A stretch of 64,000 nt of DNA. Origin: Schizochytrium sp. CCTCC M209059. Taxonomy: Eukaryota; Sar; Bigyra; Thraustochytrida; Thraustochytriidae. Shown here one piece after another: positions 37,557 through 46,002 of the stretch. Below the pieces are notes generated by a model, which was given only the letters and a program-made list of their open reading frames with translations, had not been told where the DNA came from and made no database searches. The stretch is taken from the NCBI GenBank assembly GCA_000818945.1, contig KN805397.1, forward strand, positions 68,530 through 132,529, read 5' to 3'. Both the position numbers and the translations under genes were made by a program. Within the stretch, counting starts at the first letter, position 1; the number at the start of each line of letters is the position of its first letter.

Positions 37557-38558
37557 TTAAGCGCGAATAGCAAAGGTGCGCTCAAGCGGGTTAAAGTTGA
37601 GCGGGGGCGCCTTGAGCACGGTACCGGCGGCAGCGAGCTCCTCAAGCGCAGCCTCGTCAGTGGGAGGAGTCCAGGTGGGCATGGGATATTCGGTCTGCTC
37701 ACCGTTCCAAAGCAGGTTGGGCTTGAAAAAGGCATCGCGAACGCGGACGATGCCACCCTTGTTGCCCGGGACGTTGCCGTAAAGATAGAGGAGATTCCGC
37801 TCGGTGTCAATCTTAAAGACAGCCAAACTCGAGACCGTACGATTCTTGTTGCCCGTCTTGCCGGCCATCTTTTTGCCCTTCCAAACACGGCTCATACCCG
37901 TGACGCCAATGGAACCAGGAGACCTGTGCGAGAGAGAGGTACCATGTGATGCGGGCTGACCCTTGAATCCCCAGCGGCGCATGACACCCTGGGTGCCCTT
38001 GCCGATGCTCTTGGCCTGAACGTCGACATATTGGCCCGGCACAAAGTGCCGTGCCGTGAGCTCTGTGCCAACGGGAAGGAGGCACTCCTCATCGACATCA
38101 AACTCGCCCATGTGCCTGCGGAGGGGAAGCCCGGCCTTCTCGTACACGCCCTGCTGCGGTTTGTTGATGTGCTTGGCCTTGGTGTCGCCAGCGCCGAGAA
38201 CAAGACCATGATACCCCGTGGCCTCATCAAACTTTTGTTCTACGACGTAGCAGCCCTGGATCTGAAGTACAGTCAGACCTAGTCTTCGACCGTGGTCGTC
38301 CCAGTCTGGGAGCATGCCAATCTTCATGGCAAGAACTCCCGTTCGGCGGGGATAGTCCTGGAAGCCGGGGCGCACCTTGCCGCGAATAACAGTGAAGTTG
38401 CTCCGCCTCTGTTCATGGCCCGAGACTCTGTCACCGCTCGTCAGCAGCGATATCGGAGAGGCATGTCCCTCGAGTGCGCAGGCCGCAGTTGCCGCGCCCA
38501 CCGTCCGCTTCGCCGCGCCTCGCAGCGCAAGCGTCTGCGTCCGTGCAGCGCCCAGCAT
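37557..38558 (-). CDS. Mitochondrial ribosomal protein uL3m (MRPL3)
   Basis: 333 aa from the ATG at 38558. The frame runs upstream to 38720 but through a GTGCTGTGCTG repeat, so the later ATG is preferred. An Arg/Ala-rich N-terminus suits a mitochondrial presequence. The uL3 core begins near RRTGVLAMKIGMLPDWDDHGRRLGLTVLQI. It contains the signature loop region GKGTQGVMRRWGFKGQPASHGTSLSHRSPGSIG, whose tip inserts towards the peptidyl transferase centre in bacterial-type L3, and KGKKMAGKTGNKNRT. The bacterial-type wording, not cytosolic eL3, identifies the organelle protein. Confidence 0.9.
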   Translation of the reverse strand: MLGAARTQTLALRGAAKRTVGAATAACALEGHASPISLLTSGDRVSGHEQRRSNFTVIRGKVRPGFQDYPRRTGVLAMKIGMLPDWDDHGRRLGLTVLQIQGCYVVEQKFDEATGYHGLVLGAGDTKAKHINKPQQGVYEKAGLPLRRHMGEFDVDEECLLPVGTELTARHFVPGQYVDVQAKSIGKGTQGVMRRWGFKGQPASHGTSLSHRSPGSIGVTGMSRVWKGKKMAGKTGNKNRTVSSLAVFKIDTERNLLYLYGNVPGNKGGIVRVRDAFFKPNLLWNGEQTEYPMPTWTPPTDEAALEELAAAGTVLKAPPLNFNPLERTFAIRA

Positions 38559-38971
38559 TGTTCTCGCCCTAGTTGCGCTGTGTTGTGCTGTGCTGTGCTG
38601 TGCGTGCGCGCTCGCCGCGCACTCTGACCCAATAAAAGCACTGAAGCGCCGCGCTACTGCGCCGGGCGTCGCGACGGCCGCCCCCTTTTCCTCCGCGCGC
38701 TGCCGCTCGCACGCGCGCACGCGTCGCCGCTCGCCGCTCGCAGACTCCGCGCGTCTCGCCTTCGCGCTCTGCGCCGCAGGTTTCTGGTACAGATCTGGTG
38801 CCCCTATTCTGGTGTCCTGTGATTGACGTCACTTTTGTTGCTCTTGCAGGACGGAATTAAATGACACATTGGTGCTTTCTGCGCTCTTGCTTGTTCTTGT
38901 GTGTCGAAGAAGATGATGGATGTTCCAGAGCGCAAAAGCAAAGCACAACAAAGCAAAGCGCGCGGGTGCCG
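38559..38971. other. Divergent intergenic region uL3m / GET1
   Basis: Contains a (GTGCT)n-like run at 38575-38605 and GC-rich DNA. It holds both promoters. Confidence 0.5.
38575..38605. repeat. (GTGCT)n pentanucleotide run
   Basis: Imperfect GTGCT units just upstream of the uL3m ATG. It is similar in unit to the CACAG block at 7978 on the opposite strand. Confidence 0.8.
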
Positions 38972-39777
38972 ATGGACGCTCTCCTGATGGAGGGCGCGGA
39001 GGTGCGGCACGTCCTGCAGGCGCAGGCCGTGCTCACGGTACTGGTGATCACGGTTGTCGTGGAGATCGTGGCTGTGGCGGCCAAGAGGTAAGAGAGAACA
39101 AGTGGAGGTTTGGCTTTTGTAGGCAGAAAGGCAGGCAAACTCTACTTTTCTTCGTCATGCTTTCGCGCGCTGCTGCGAAGTTGCAAAGCTGCAAAGCTCG
39201 AGATGAACGATATAGATAAGGGAGAATTGAGTTCGTTGCAGATTTGTAGGCTCAAGTTTTGAGAACACAGTTAAGGCTAACGAATGATCGAGCGAATGTA
39301 TCAATCCAACCATTCATCCGTGCGCGCTTGACTTGTAGATATATCATTGAACAGCGGGCCACCGAGGAGGAAAAAGCATTGCAACGCGAGGTTGCGCGAC
39401 TAGAGGCCGAGGCAAAAGAATACAACCTTCCAAGCACGTTTATGAAGTGGGCCAAGCTCAAGCGTCAAGCGGCAGCCAAGGAGCGCGAGGCTTTGAAAAT
39501 GGCGGAAGCGCGCACGTTGACGGCGCAAGCCTCGTGGCGTAAGCGCGCCGCCCAAATTCTCGGTCTGCGCCAGCAGGTCCTGTGGGCGGCGCTGTACTTT
39601 TTCTACGAGTCAAGTCTACCGGCGGCGCCGCTCCTCGAGGTCGAGAGCGGTTGGCTGTGGCCTTTGGGCCGGATCTTCGCGCTCCCTTCATACAGCGCTG
39701 GCTCCCTTTCTGTACTTGGGTGGACCTTTGTATGTCAAAAAGTCGCATCACGCGTGCTAGAGAGTCTTGTCCTGTAA
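38972..39777 (+). CDS. GET1: GET1/WRB, ER insertase subunit for tail-anchored proteins (two exons)
   Basis: Exon 1 is 38972-39087 (MDALLMEGAEVRHVLQ and following). Exon 2 is 39339-39777. The 251-base intron has donor gtaaga and acceptor tag, phase 2 (an Arg codon is split). The product is 184 aa. TM1 (about 12-37) is followed by a coiled coil (about 40-95: EEEKALQREVARLEAEAKEYNLPSTFMKWAKLKR), whose LPSTFMKWAKLKR end matches the cytosolic coiled coil of Get1/WRB that binds the Get3/TRC40 ATPase. TM2 and TM3 follow, ending SVLGWTFVCQKVASRVLESL, the typical C-terminus. With Get2/CAML it inserts tail-anchored proteins at the ER. An ATG within the intron would give a shorter protein lacking TM1, so splicing is required. 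Confidence 0.88.
39088..39338 (+). other. Intron of GET1
   Basis: A GT-AG intron (gtaaga donor, tag acceptor). Without it TM1 is not joined to the coiled coil. Confidence 0.85.
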
Positions 39778-40039
39778 AAAGAGATATTGTTTCTTTTGTC
39801 AACATTGCGGCGGTGGAGGTTCTGTATTTTCGTTTGGTTTTCAGTTGCCTTTGACTGGTTTCATTCCTTGTGGTTGGGCCTGCTTGGGGGCCGCATCTCA
39901 TTTTGTTTATAATCGTATATTTGAAAAGTGGGTGGGGCTGCAGAGGAGCAGGTGGACGGTGAAATTACGTAGGTATCGCGATGATCGAAATGATCGAAAG
40001 AGCACCCAGAGTGCTTGCGATGACGAAGAGGCTTGCTCA

Positions 40040-40816
40040 TTAATTTTTTTCCCTGTTTTGTTGGTTGTTGTTGGCAAATCCAAGTGTGCGAAGCGAAACG
40101 CCTCGAGATTGAGACCGCAATACTTTACGCACATCCTGGCCCATTCCGCTCAATTCTTGCTCAATCTTAGTGCGACGAAGGTTGGCCTGTTGCACAAGCG
40201 CATCGTCCGGACCAAGGAGCTTCTCGTAGCGAGCGCACATCGGCTTCAATATTGCTAGGGCTTCTTCAGCGACAGCAGATCGAAGTGCTTCGGGCAGCTG
40301 CACACGAAAGCGGTCTCGCTGGTCAATGTACCAGGACTTGTATTCCTCGTCGATGTGAAGACCGGTCGCGCGCTCGACTTTGCCGTACATTGCCCGTTTC
40401 TGCCACTTTCGAATGGTTTGATTGACACGGCTCGGTTTGCCAACGGATTGGTTTATAGAATCAATAGCGCCGTCCCCACTGACCTTTCCCGATGACTCGG
40501 CCGCTTTCGTCGGTACGCCAAGCCATTTTTTCAGAATCATCTCTGCCTTTGTTTCCGGACCCTTGCCAAACACAGCGTCATGCAGTTCCTCCTGCGTCTT
40601 AGGAGAAGGAGATTTGAGAGGAGGAGTTCCTGGTTTCCCAGTATTCTCACCATCATTCGTTGATTCCATTGGACCAGCAATCGTCGAGCGCTTTGTCTGA
40701 ACCGCATCCGTAGCGCCTTCATCTCCTTCAAGCATTGCTCTTGTCGCAGATGATGGTGCAGCACTCACGGCCTTGCTTCTGAAGTTGCCGCCCGTGCGGC
40801 CCTCATGCATGTTCAT
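40040..40816 (-). CDS. Unknown basic protein (258 aa)
   Basis: I do not recognise this protein. Residues 1-75 are polar, Ser/Thr/Pro-rich and probably disordered. Residues about 76-105 (EELHDAVFGKGPETKAEMILKKWLG) and 128-250 are predicted helical and charged. A distinctive block, RKWQKRAMYGKVERATGLHIDEEYKSWYIDQRDRFRVQLPEA, is followed by amphipathic helices (EEALAILKPMCARYEKLL) and a basic tail. There is no signal peptide, membrane segment or catalytic motif. The DNA has coding-like composition and a clean ATG/stop, and it converges on GET1 with about 260 bases between stops. A nucleic-acid or cytoskeletal role is possible but unsupported. Confidence 0.55.
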   Translation of the reverse strand: MNMHEGRTGGNFRSKAVSAAPSSATRAMLEGDEGATDAVQTKRSTIAGPMESTNDGENTGKPGTPPLKSPSPKTQEELHDAVFGKGPETKAEMILKKWLGVPTKAAESSGKVSGDGAIDSINQSVGKPSRVNQTIRKWQKRAMYGKVERATGLHIDEEYKSWYIDQRDRFRVQLPEALRSAVAEEALAILKPMCARYEKLLGPDDALVQQANLRRTKIEQELSGMGQDVRKVLRSQSRGVSLRTLGFANNNQQNREKN

Positions 40817-40934
40817 CGTTGGCTTTTTGATTTGTGAGGTCTTTGCTGGCCGCCCTTTGCTTTGTACGGTTGAGTCTTGGGCTACACGTTCCGTATCTGC
40901 CCGTCTTGCGTTTGTCTCCTCACGGTCGCACTTG

Positions 40935-41010
40935 GAATCGCAATCGCAATTGCACTTGGACTAGCAATCTCAATCGCAATCGCAATCGTAATCGCAATTG
41001 TAATCGCTCG
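40935..41010. repeat. TCGCAA/TCGCAAT minisatellite
   Basis: About ten degenerate hexanucleotide units. Confidence 0.8.
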
Positions 41011-41058
41011 CAAGGAAACGTAGGAGCTGGCTATTTCGTTTCCAGAGTTCCACTTCTA

Positions 41059-41078
41059 CTCTCTCTCTCTCTCTCTCT
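41059..41078. repeat. (CT)n dinucleotide repeat
   Basis: Ten CT units in noncoding sequence. Confidence 0.9.
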
Positions 41079-41640
41079 TTTCTGCCCTTGTTTCCACGGC
41101 TCTCGACCAATCGGAGCTCCGCTTCCTACTTCTCGACGCTTTCGTCCTCTGCCTCGTCCTCGCCCTCGCCCTCGTCCTCCTCGCCTCCGAGCGAGTTCGC
41201 CTCCGCGGCGTCTGAGTCTTGGCGTCCCAAATTGGGTCGTCAACGGCCATTTGGTTTCTGCTTATAATAGGGCCTTTCTCCCGATGCGTCTCGCTCCCAG
41301 GTCCTCCGCGACCTCGCTGCGCAAGCTGCTCGCGCGGCGGCGCGGCGAGACAGACGAAAGCGAAAGGCCTCTGCAGCAGCCGCGCCGGTGCGGCCTCGCG
41401 CGCGCAGAACAGGACCGCAGCAGCGCGGAAAGGCCAAGCCAAAGGCCGCGCAGGAGGCACGGCTCGGACGGACGCCGGCCCTCGCAGTCGAAGGGGCGGG
41501 AGTAGGAAGGGAGTGACGTGAGTAAGCGCAAGGATAAGGTCGAGGTCGAGGGCGCACCGAGGTAGGGCTACTGCGAAGCCACTGCGCAGGGGCGCGCAGA
41601 CCCGATTCGAGGTGAGATTGCAGCGGCGCGGAGAAGAAAG

Positions 41641-42780
41641 ATGATGTCGCTGGCGAGCAAGGCAGGCCGCGCAGGCCGCGCGTGGAGGGCCCTCCAGACG
41701 CGCTCGCTGAGCGCAGGTACGACCGATAAGGTTGGTCCGACGTCCTCGTCGAGATCGACATCGACATCGACATCGACATCGACATCGACATCGACCACGT
41801 CGGCCGCAGGAGGCAGCAAGGAAGACTACGGACCGGCACACCTGTACGACGTGACGCCTCGAGACGGCATTCAGAATGAAAAGACCGTCTTGAGCGTCGA
41901 GCAGAAAATCCAGCTCTTGGAGCTCATCGCCGCGTCCAACCCGAGCGCCATCGAGGTGTGCTCCTTCGTTCGCGAGGACCTCGTTCCAGCAATGGCCGGC
42001 GCCGCAAATCTTTGCGACGCTTTGCGGGAATCCGAGTGGGCTAAAGCGGCTAAAAGCCGCGGCATGCGTTTTGGTGGTCTCGTTCCCAACCTTCGCGGCT
42101 ACGAAGGTTTTCGCAAGGCTGGCATGGCCTGTGGCGCCGACAGTCCCGCTGTTCTGGACTTTATCACCTGCTTGGTGAGCTGCACAGAATCCCATAGCAA
42201 GGCCAACGTGCGCATGAGCATGAAAGACGCCATGGCAATGACGCAAAAGGTCGCGCAAAGCGCGACGAGTGATGGCTTTGGCGTGCGCGGCTACGCAAGT
42301 CTTGCCTTCGAGTGCCCCTTCGAGGGCATCGTTGACATGGACGTGGTTCTTCGCGTCGTGGACATGTACATGGGTGTGGATGCAGAGGTCATTGTCTTGG
42401 CCGACACCCTGGGGCAGACCAACCCGGAACACGTCTACCAACTCGTCACACGCGCCGCGCGTCATTTTCCAATTGAACGTCTTGGGCTGCACATGCACAA
42501 TGCCAACAGCCGTGCCGCCGAGAATGTCATGGCTGGCGCCGAGCTCGGCGTGCGGCATATTGACTCATCCATTGGAGGCGCCGGAGGTTGCAACTTTATT
42601 CCGGATGCCAAGGGTAACATTTCCACCGAGGCCGTCCTCGCTGTCATGGCACATCTTGGCATTCCGCACAGCATGGACGAGAGTGCCATGCAGCGTGCCA
42701 ACGCTTTTCTCGCCAAGTCCCTGAGCCGCGAACTCGAAGGACCTACAAAGCTCGATTTTTTGCAAGCTGCAGCAAACTAA
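41641..42780 (+). CDS. HMG-CoA lyase-like DRE-TIM metallolyase, probably mitochondrial
   Basis: 379 aa. An Arg/Ala/Ser N-terminus (about 1-30) suits a mitochondrial presequence. A (Ser-Thr)n linker at about 39-51 is encoded by a TCGACA repeat. The catalytic TIM barrel follows, with TPRDGIQNEK (metal and substrate-binding RDGLQ-type motif), VSCTESHSK, a HMH pair in LHMHNANSRAAEN (metal ligands) and IDSSIGGAGGCNF, which retains the lyase loop cysteine. Two typical residues differ from HMGCL: Asn follows the HxH pair where Asp is usual, and Asn follows the cysteine where Pro is usual. HMG-CoA lyase makes acetyl-CoA and acetoacetate in leucine breakdown. A related acyl-CoA lyase activity is an alternative. 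Confidence 0.8.
   Translation: MMSLASKAGRAGRAWRALQTRSLSAGTTDKVGPTSSSRSTSTSTSTSTSTSTTSAAGGSKEDYGPAHLYDVTPRDGIQNEKTVLSVEQKIQLLELIAASNPSAIEVCSFVREDLVPAMAGAANLCDALRESEWAKAAKSRGMRFGGLVPNLRGYEGFRKAGMACGADSPAVLDFITCLVSCTESHSKANVRMSMKDAMAMTQKVAQSATSDGFGVRGYASLAFECPFEGIVDMDVVLRVVDMYMGVDAEVIVLADTLGQTNPEHVYQLVTRAARHFPIERLGLHMHNANSRAAENVMAGAELGVRHIDSSIGGAGGCNFIPDAKGNISTEAVLAVMAHLGIPHSMDESAMQRANAFLAKSLSRELEGPTKLDFLQAAAN
41755..41794. repeat. (TCGACA)n coding repeat
   Basis: About six and a half copies, read as Ser-Thr dipeptides in the linker of the HMG-CoA lyase-like protein. Confidence 0.95.
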
Positions 42781-42820
42781 AATACTTTTCTTTATCATCA
42801 GTTCTTGGATCACTTTCCTC

Positions 42821-42859
<39 letters not shown>

Positions 42860-43136
42860 CGCCGCGAAATTTAGTCTTTTTATGTTGTTCGTCTTTGCGT
42901 ATAGGTTGTCGTAAACTGTCCATACTATACCCTCGATCGCCAACTCAAACTCGATCGAGACCTGCCTGTTTGGCGTGCTAGCCCTCACTTCGCCCGCTAG
43001 CTGTCGCATAGATTGCGCCCCCTCCCCCTTGTATTCACAGCACGCCACTTCGAGCTTCACTCACCACTGTCAGAGCTCTCGACTCAGAGTCAGCAGATTG
43101 ACAAGAACAACAACAACGACGAGAGCGCAGCGAAAG
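42781..43136. other. Intergenic spacer with (GACA)n
   Basis: Short same-strand spacer containing a (GACA)n run; no gene. Confidence 0.6.
42821..42857. repeat. (GACA)n microsatellite
   Basis: About nine units, 40 bases after the lyase stop codon. Confidence 0.95.
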
Positions 43137-43865
43137 ATGCTGGGCGCAGTGCGCGCGCGCGCCACGTGCAGCGGGGCATTCATGGCCCGGCTCGCGCTGA
43201 CTGGCAGCCGTCGCGGTCTCCTAGCACGTCAGCAGGGCCGAGCCATGGCGACCTCCGGCGGTGGCGGCAGCGGGGGCGACGGCAGCACGAGCAATAAAGG
43301 GCCACGATCGGCGCGGCTCGTCCCAGACCACAGCGCGGACGTCGCGGAGGAGAAACCGGAGTTCAAGAAATTCTTCTCGCCCCTCGATGAGATTCACCCG
43401 GACCAGATGACCCAGGAAGAAATCGACAAGCTCGTGCATCCCGACAAGGGCCAGAACGTCATCGACCGCCACGCCTTTGCCATCGAGGTTTCCGAAGGCC
43501 ACATGGAGGAGAACATGAACACCATTGAAGCGATGGAGGACAACGGCTTTTACATTAGTGGCAATTTCGTCGAAGGTGCAGTTTTTGTTCTCCCAGAGAC
43601 GCTCCTCTCGTGGAATGCCAAGACGCTCGACGACATCACGCCTGACCATTTGGCCATCCTTGAGCACCTCAATCCACCGCTCGATCTTCTCGTGCTTGGT
43701 ACGGGAAAGTACACTGAGCGCGTTCCAGATGACCTGCTCGCAGCCATTCGCAAGGTTGTGCCTCTTGAAGTCACTGGCACTTTTCACGCAGGAGCAACAT
43801 ATAACATGCTTAGCGCTGAAGGTCGAATTGTTGGAGCGCTCATGCTCCCGATTGAAGAGAACTAG
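43137..43865 (+). CDS. NDUFAF3-like complex I assembly factor (Mth938/AAMDC domain)
   Basis: 242 aa from the ATG at 43137; the frame begins upstream only at a non-ATG codon. An Arg-rich N-terminus (RARATCSGAFMARLALTGSRRG) is a good mitochondrial presequence, followed by a Gly-rich linker. Residues about 115-240 form the Mth938 fold: VFVLPETLLSWNAKTLDDITPDHLAIL, then LDLLVLGTGKYTERVP and VEVTGTFHAGATYNMLSAEGRIVGALMLPIE, closely paralleling NDUFAF3 (GTGDRTERL and ATFNFL-EGRV-GAALIP regions). NDUFAF3 works with NDUFAF4 in early assembly of the complex I Q-module. Confidence 0.88.
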   Translation: MLGAVRARATCSGAFMARLALTGSRRGLLARQQGRAMATSGGGGSGGDGSTSNKGPRSARLVPDHSADVAEEKPEFKKFFSPLDEIHPDQMTQEEIDKLVHPDKGQNVIDRHAFAIEVSEGHMEENMNTIEAMEDNGFYISGNFVEGAVFVLPETLLSWNAKTLDDITPDHLAILEHLNPPLDLLVLGTGKYTERVPDDLLAAIRKVVPLEVTGTFHAGATYNMLSAEGRIVGALMLPIEEN

Positions 43866-43897
43866 GCCTAGGCCTAGGCCTAGGCCCGGGCCCAGGG
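43864..43897. repeat. (GGCCTA)n / GGGCCC palindromic run at the NDUFAF3 stop
   Basis: Tandem CCTAGG palindromes begin at the stop codon and pass into gggcccagggcc. It can fold back on itself; whether it acts in transcript ending is unknown. Confidence 0.8.
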
Positions 43898-44121
43898 CCT
43901 CGTTTGAGATAAAAAGCCTCCTCCGTACATCTGATAGCCATTTGCAAACTTTATAAAGAGAAAAAATTGAAAAGAAGAGAAAGTGTATGCGAGTCACCAT
44001 TGCGATCCTCGCTGGCCGTAGAGTTAGATTAGACTAAAGTTGTAATCTGACATGATGATTCCGTTCAATTTCCTTGAGACCCACACGAAAAATAATTGGC
44101 TGCCAATTTGTAGCGACCTCT

Positions 44122-46002
44122 CTACTGGCCATAATAGTCGCCTCGTCTTGGCGGTCCCGAGGACGATGATGGCGGTTGCCCACCAAAAGGTGGCGGAGGA
44201 TATGCTCCCGGCGGTGGAATGTGTGGCATTGGCGCACGTGAAGGGGGAGGAATGGGTATAGAACTTGAAGGGGGGGCACCATATCCTCCAGCTCCTCCCT
44301 TTGCATTGCTGTTGTTCCGTGCCGAAGCCATCGCTTTGGCCAAACCAGAAAAATCCGAAGCCGAAAAGCTCGGTGGCGGCCCAGACGTCGGCGGTGGGCC
44401 ATAAGGTGAGGCTCCTGAAGGTGGCGGGCCTGGCGGTGGAATTGGCGGAAGCCCACCACCTATTGAATGCCCACCCGGCGCAAACGCGTTTCGTGAGGGT
44501 GGTGGGCCCGCAGGCGGGATTGGCGAAATCATACGATTAGCAATTGGTGGAGCGCCCGGTGGTGGAATTGGCGGCAATCCTCCGGGCATTCCCGAAGATC
44601 CGGGACCAGGTGGAGGAATGGCCGGCAAGGGCGGTGGGATGGCTGGCTTGCGCTGAGGCGCCGATGGGTACGAGGCGTTGAGCGATGTTTTCATCGACGA
44701 TAGAAAGTCTTCCATGCGGCTAGCAGTGCTAGATTTAGTCGAGGCTTCGCTGCGCTCTTTCGCCTGGGCCTCGAGTTCCGCGCGTCGGTCGTCGCAAATG
44801 CGCTTGCGCTTGCGCCTGTTTGTCTCAAGGAAAACCACACGTGCAAGTGCACGTAGCTTCTTACGTTTCGTGTCCATGGTCAAAAGCGTTTCACGAGCAC
44901 TATCCATAGCATTTGCGCTATTTTCAAGGACACCTTCGCATGCCTCGGAAAGTTTCTCGTTACGTTCTTTCGCCGAGGCGCTTCGTTTCTTGCCAGCCTC
45001 AAGAACGGCGTGCGCCGTTCGGAATTCTAACGAAAGTTTCTGTTTAATGCGCACTGTCTCATACTTGTTGTCGTCTGCCTTGGCGGGATCCTCATCCTCG
45101 CGAATTTCCTCGTTCGCGAGGCCCTTCTCGAGCTTCCTCAGCATCTCGGAAAGCTTTTCAACCTTTTCCATGGCGAGAGTGTCTCCAACCATTTCAAATT
45201 CAACCGTCTCAGCCAACGATACAAACTTGACTTCACGTTCCCCGAGCCCCTGGTCATCGAGATCAAGCGTTGTGTCAGCTCCGCCTCCCCCGAGGGCGGT
45301 GCTTCCCTCTGCATCATCTACAATCTCGCGCACCTCTTCGGCCACGATGACGGGATCTTCAAGGCCGTCATCCACAGGTTTGGTCTTGGTTTGGTCACCA
45401 CTATCGGCGCCCTCTTCGTCCGTGGAGGCAAGCTCGTTCTCGAAGGTATCTCGTACCGTGGCAGCTGCACGAGCGACCTCGGCTTCAATGTCCACCTCGT
45501 CTTTGCCTGAGGACCCTGTGGAAGCATCGTACCCTCCAATGCCCAAGCCGAAACTTCCCGACGACGCGCCCGGTGTCTGCAAATTTGGCGGCACCGAGCG
45601 TCCACGGCTTGCGTGAATGTCACGCAAGATGCGAATCTCGCTCGGCGACATGATGCGGCGCTCCTCCCACACATTGATCATGCGCTCCGTCTTGGCCTCG
45701 AGCGTGCGGTCACCCGTGAGGAGCGACTTGGCCATTGTGCGGCAAAGCGCGCCGAAAAAAGCATCCTTGAAGAGCGCCCCGGATTTCTGCTTTGTCGTTT
45801 GGACAACGTCGTTGGCCACGTACAAGTACAGGAGCCACTTGCTTACCGGCTGCGCCTCGAAATCACGCTCCCACGCAGACACGATTTCTTTGATAGCTTG
45901 CGGTCGCGCAGCAATCCACTTGCTCGTGCCCTGGATCGACGTCACGCTCGTCTCGGCGCTCCGCAGTCTGCGCACGAGCTCGTTGGCGTCGAAGCCCGCC
46001 AT
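44122..46002 (-). CDS. RPRD1-like CID-domain (CTD-interacting) protein
   Basis: 626 aa from the ATG at 46002 (MAGFDANELV); further upstream the frame has only a non-ATG start. Residues about 3-130 form a CID: SVTSIQGTSKWIAARPQAIKEIVSAWERDF, then WLLYLYVANDVVQTTKQK and RMINVWEERRIMS, which closely resembles RPRD1A/B and yeast Rtt103. CIDs bind the phosphorylated RNA polymerase II C-terminal repeats and link to termination and CTD dephosphorylation. A charged region with coiled-coil character (about 290-450) follows. The C-terminal 170 residues are repeats of PPIPPPG type, proline- and glycine-rich and probably disordered. This tail is far longer than in RPRD1 proteins. A plus-strand frame of 312 codons is a shadow. 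Confidence 0.85.
   Translation of the reverse strand: MAGFDANELVRRLRSAETSVTSIQGTSKWIAARPQAIKEIVSAWERDFEAQPVSKWLLYLYVANDVVQTTKQKSGALFKDAFFGALCRTMAKSLLTGDRTLEAKTERMINVWEERRIMSPSEIRILRDIHASRGRSVPPNLQTPGASSGSFGLGIGGYDASTGSSGKDEVDIEAEVARAAATVRDTFENELASTDEEGADSGDQTKTKPVDDGLEDPVIVAEEVREIVDDAEGSTALGGGGADTTLDLDDQGLGEREVKFVSLAETVEFEMVGDTLAMEKVEKLSEMLRKLEKGLANEEIREDEDPAKADDNKYETVRIKQKLSLEFRTAHAVLEAGKKRSASAKERNEKLSEACEGVLENSANAMDSARETLLTMDTKRKKLRALARVVFLETNRRKRKRICDDRRAELEAQAKERSEASTKSSTASRMEDFLSSMKTSLNASYPSAPQRKPAIPPPLPAIPPPGPGSSGMPGGLPPIPPPGAPPIANRMISPIPPAGPPPSRNAFAPGGHSIGGGLPPIPPPGPPPSGASPYGPPPTSGPPPSFSASDFSGLAKAMASARNNSNAKGGAGGYGAPPSSSIPIPPPSRAPMPHIPPPGAYPPPPFGGQPPSSSSGPPRRGDYYGQ

Larger units (their letters stand above)
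40817..41640. other. Divergent intergenic region with repeats
   Basis: It holds degenerate TCGCAATCGCAAT units (40935-41010), a (CT)n run (41059-41078) and GC-rich pyrimidine stretches. It presumably contains the promoters of both flanking genes. Confidence 0.5.

Noticed and set aside
41056..42558. 500-codon open frame antisense to the HMG-CoA lyase-like gene
   Set aside because: It crosses a promoter region and a (CT)n run, and its translation has no recognisable content; the plus-strand gene has catalytic motifs.
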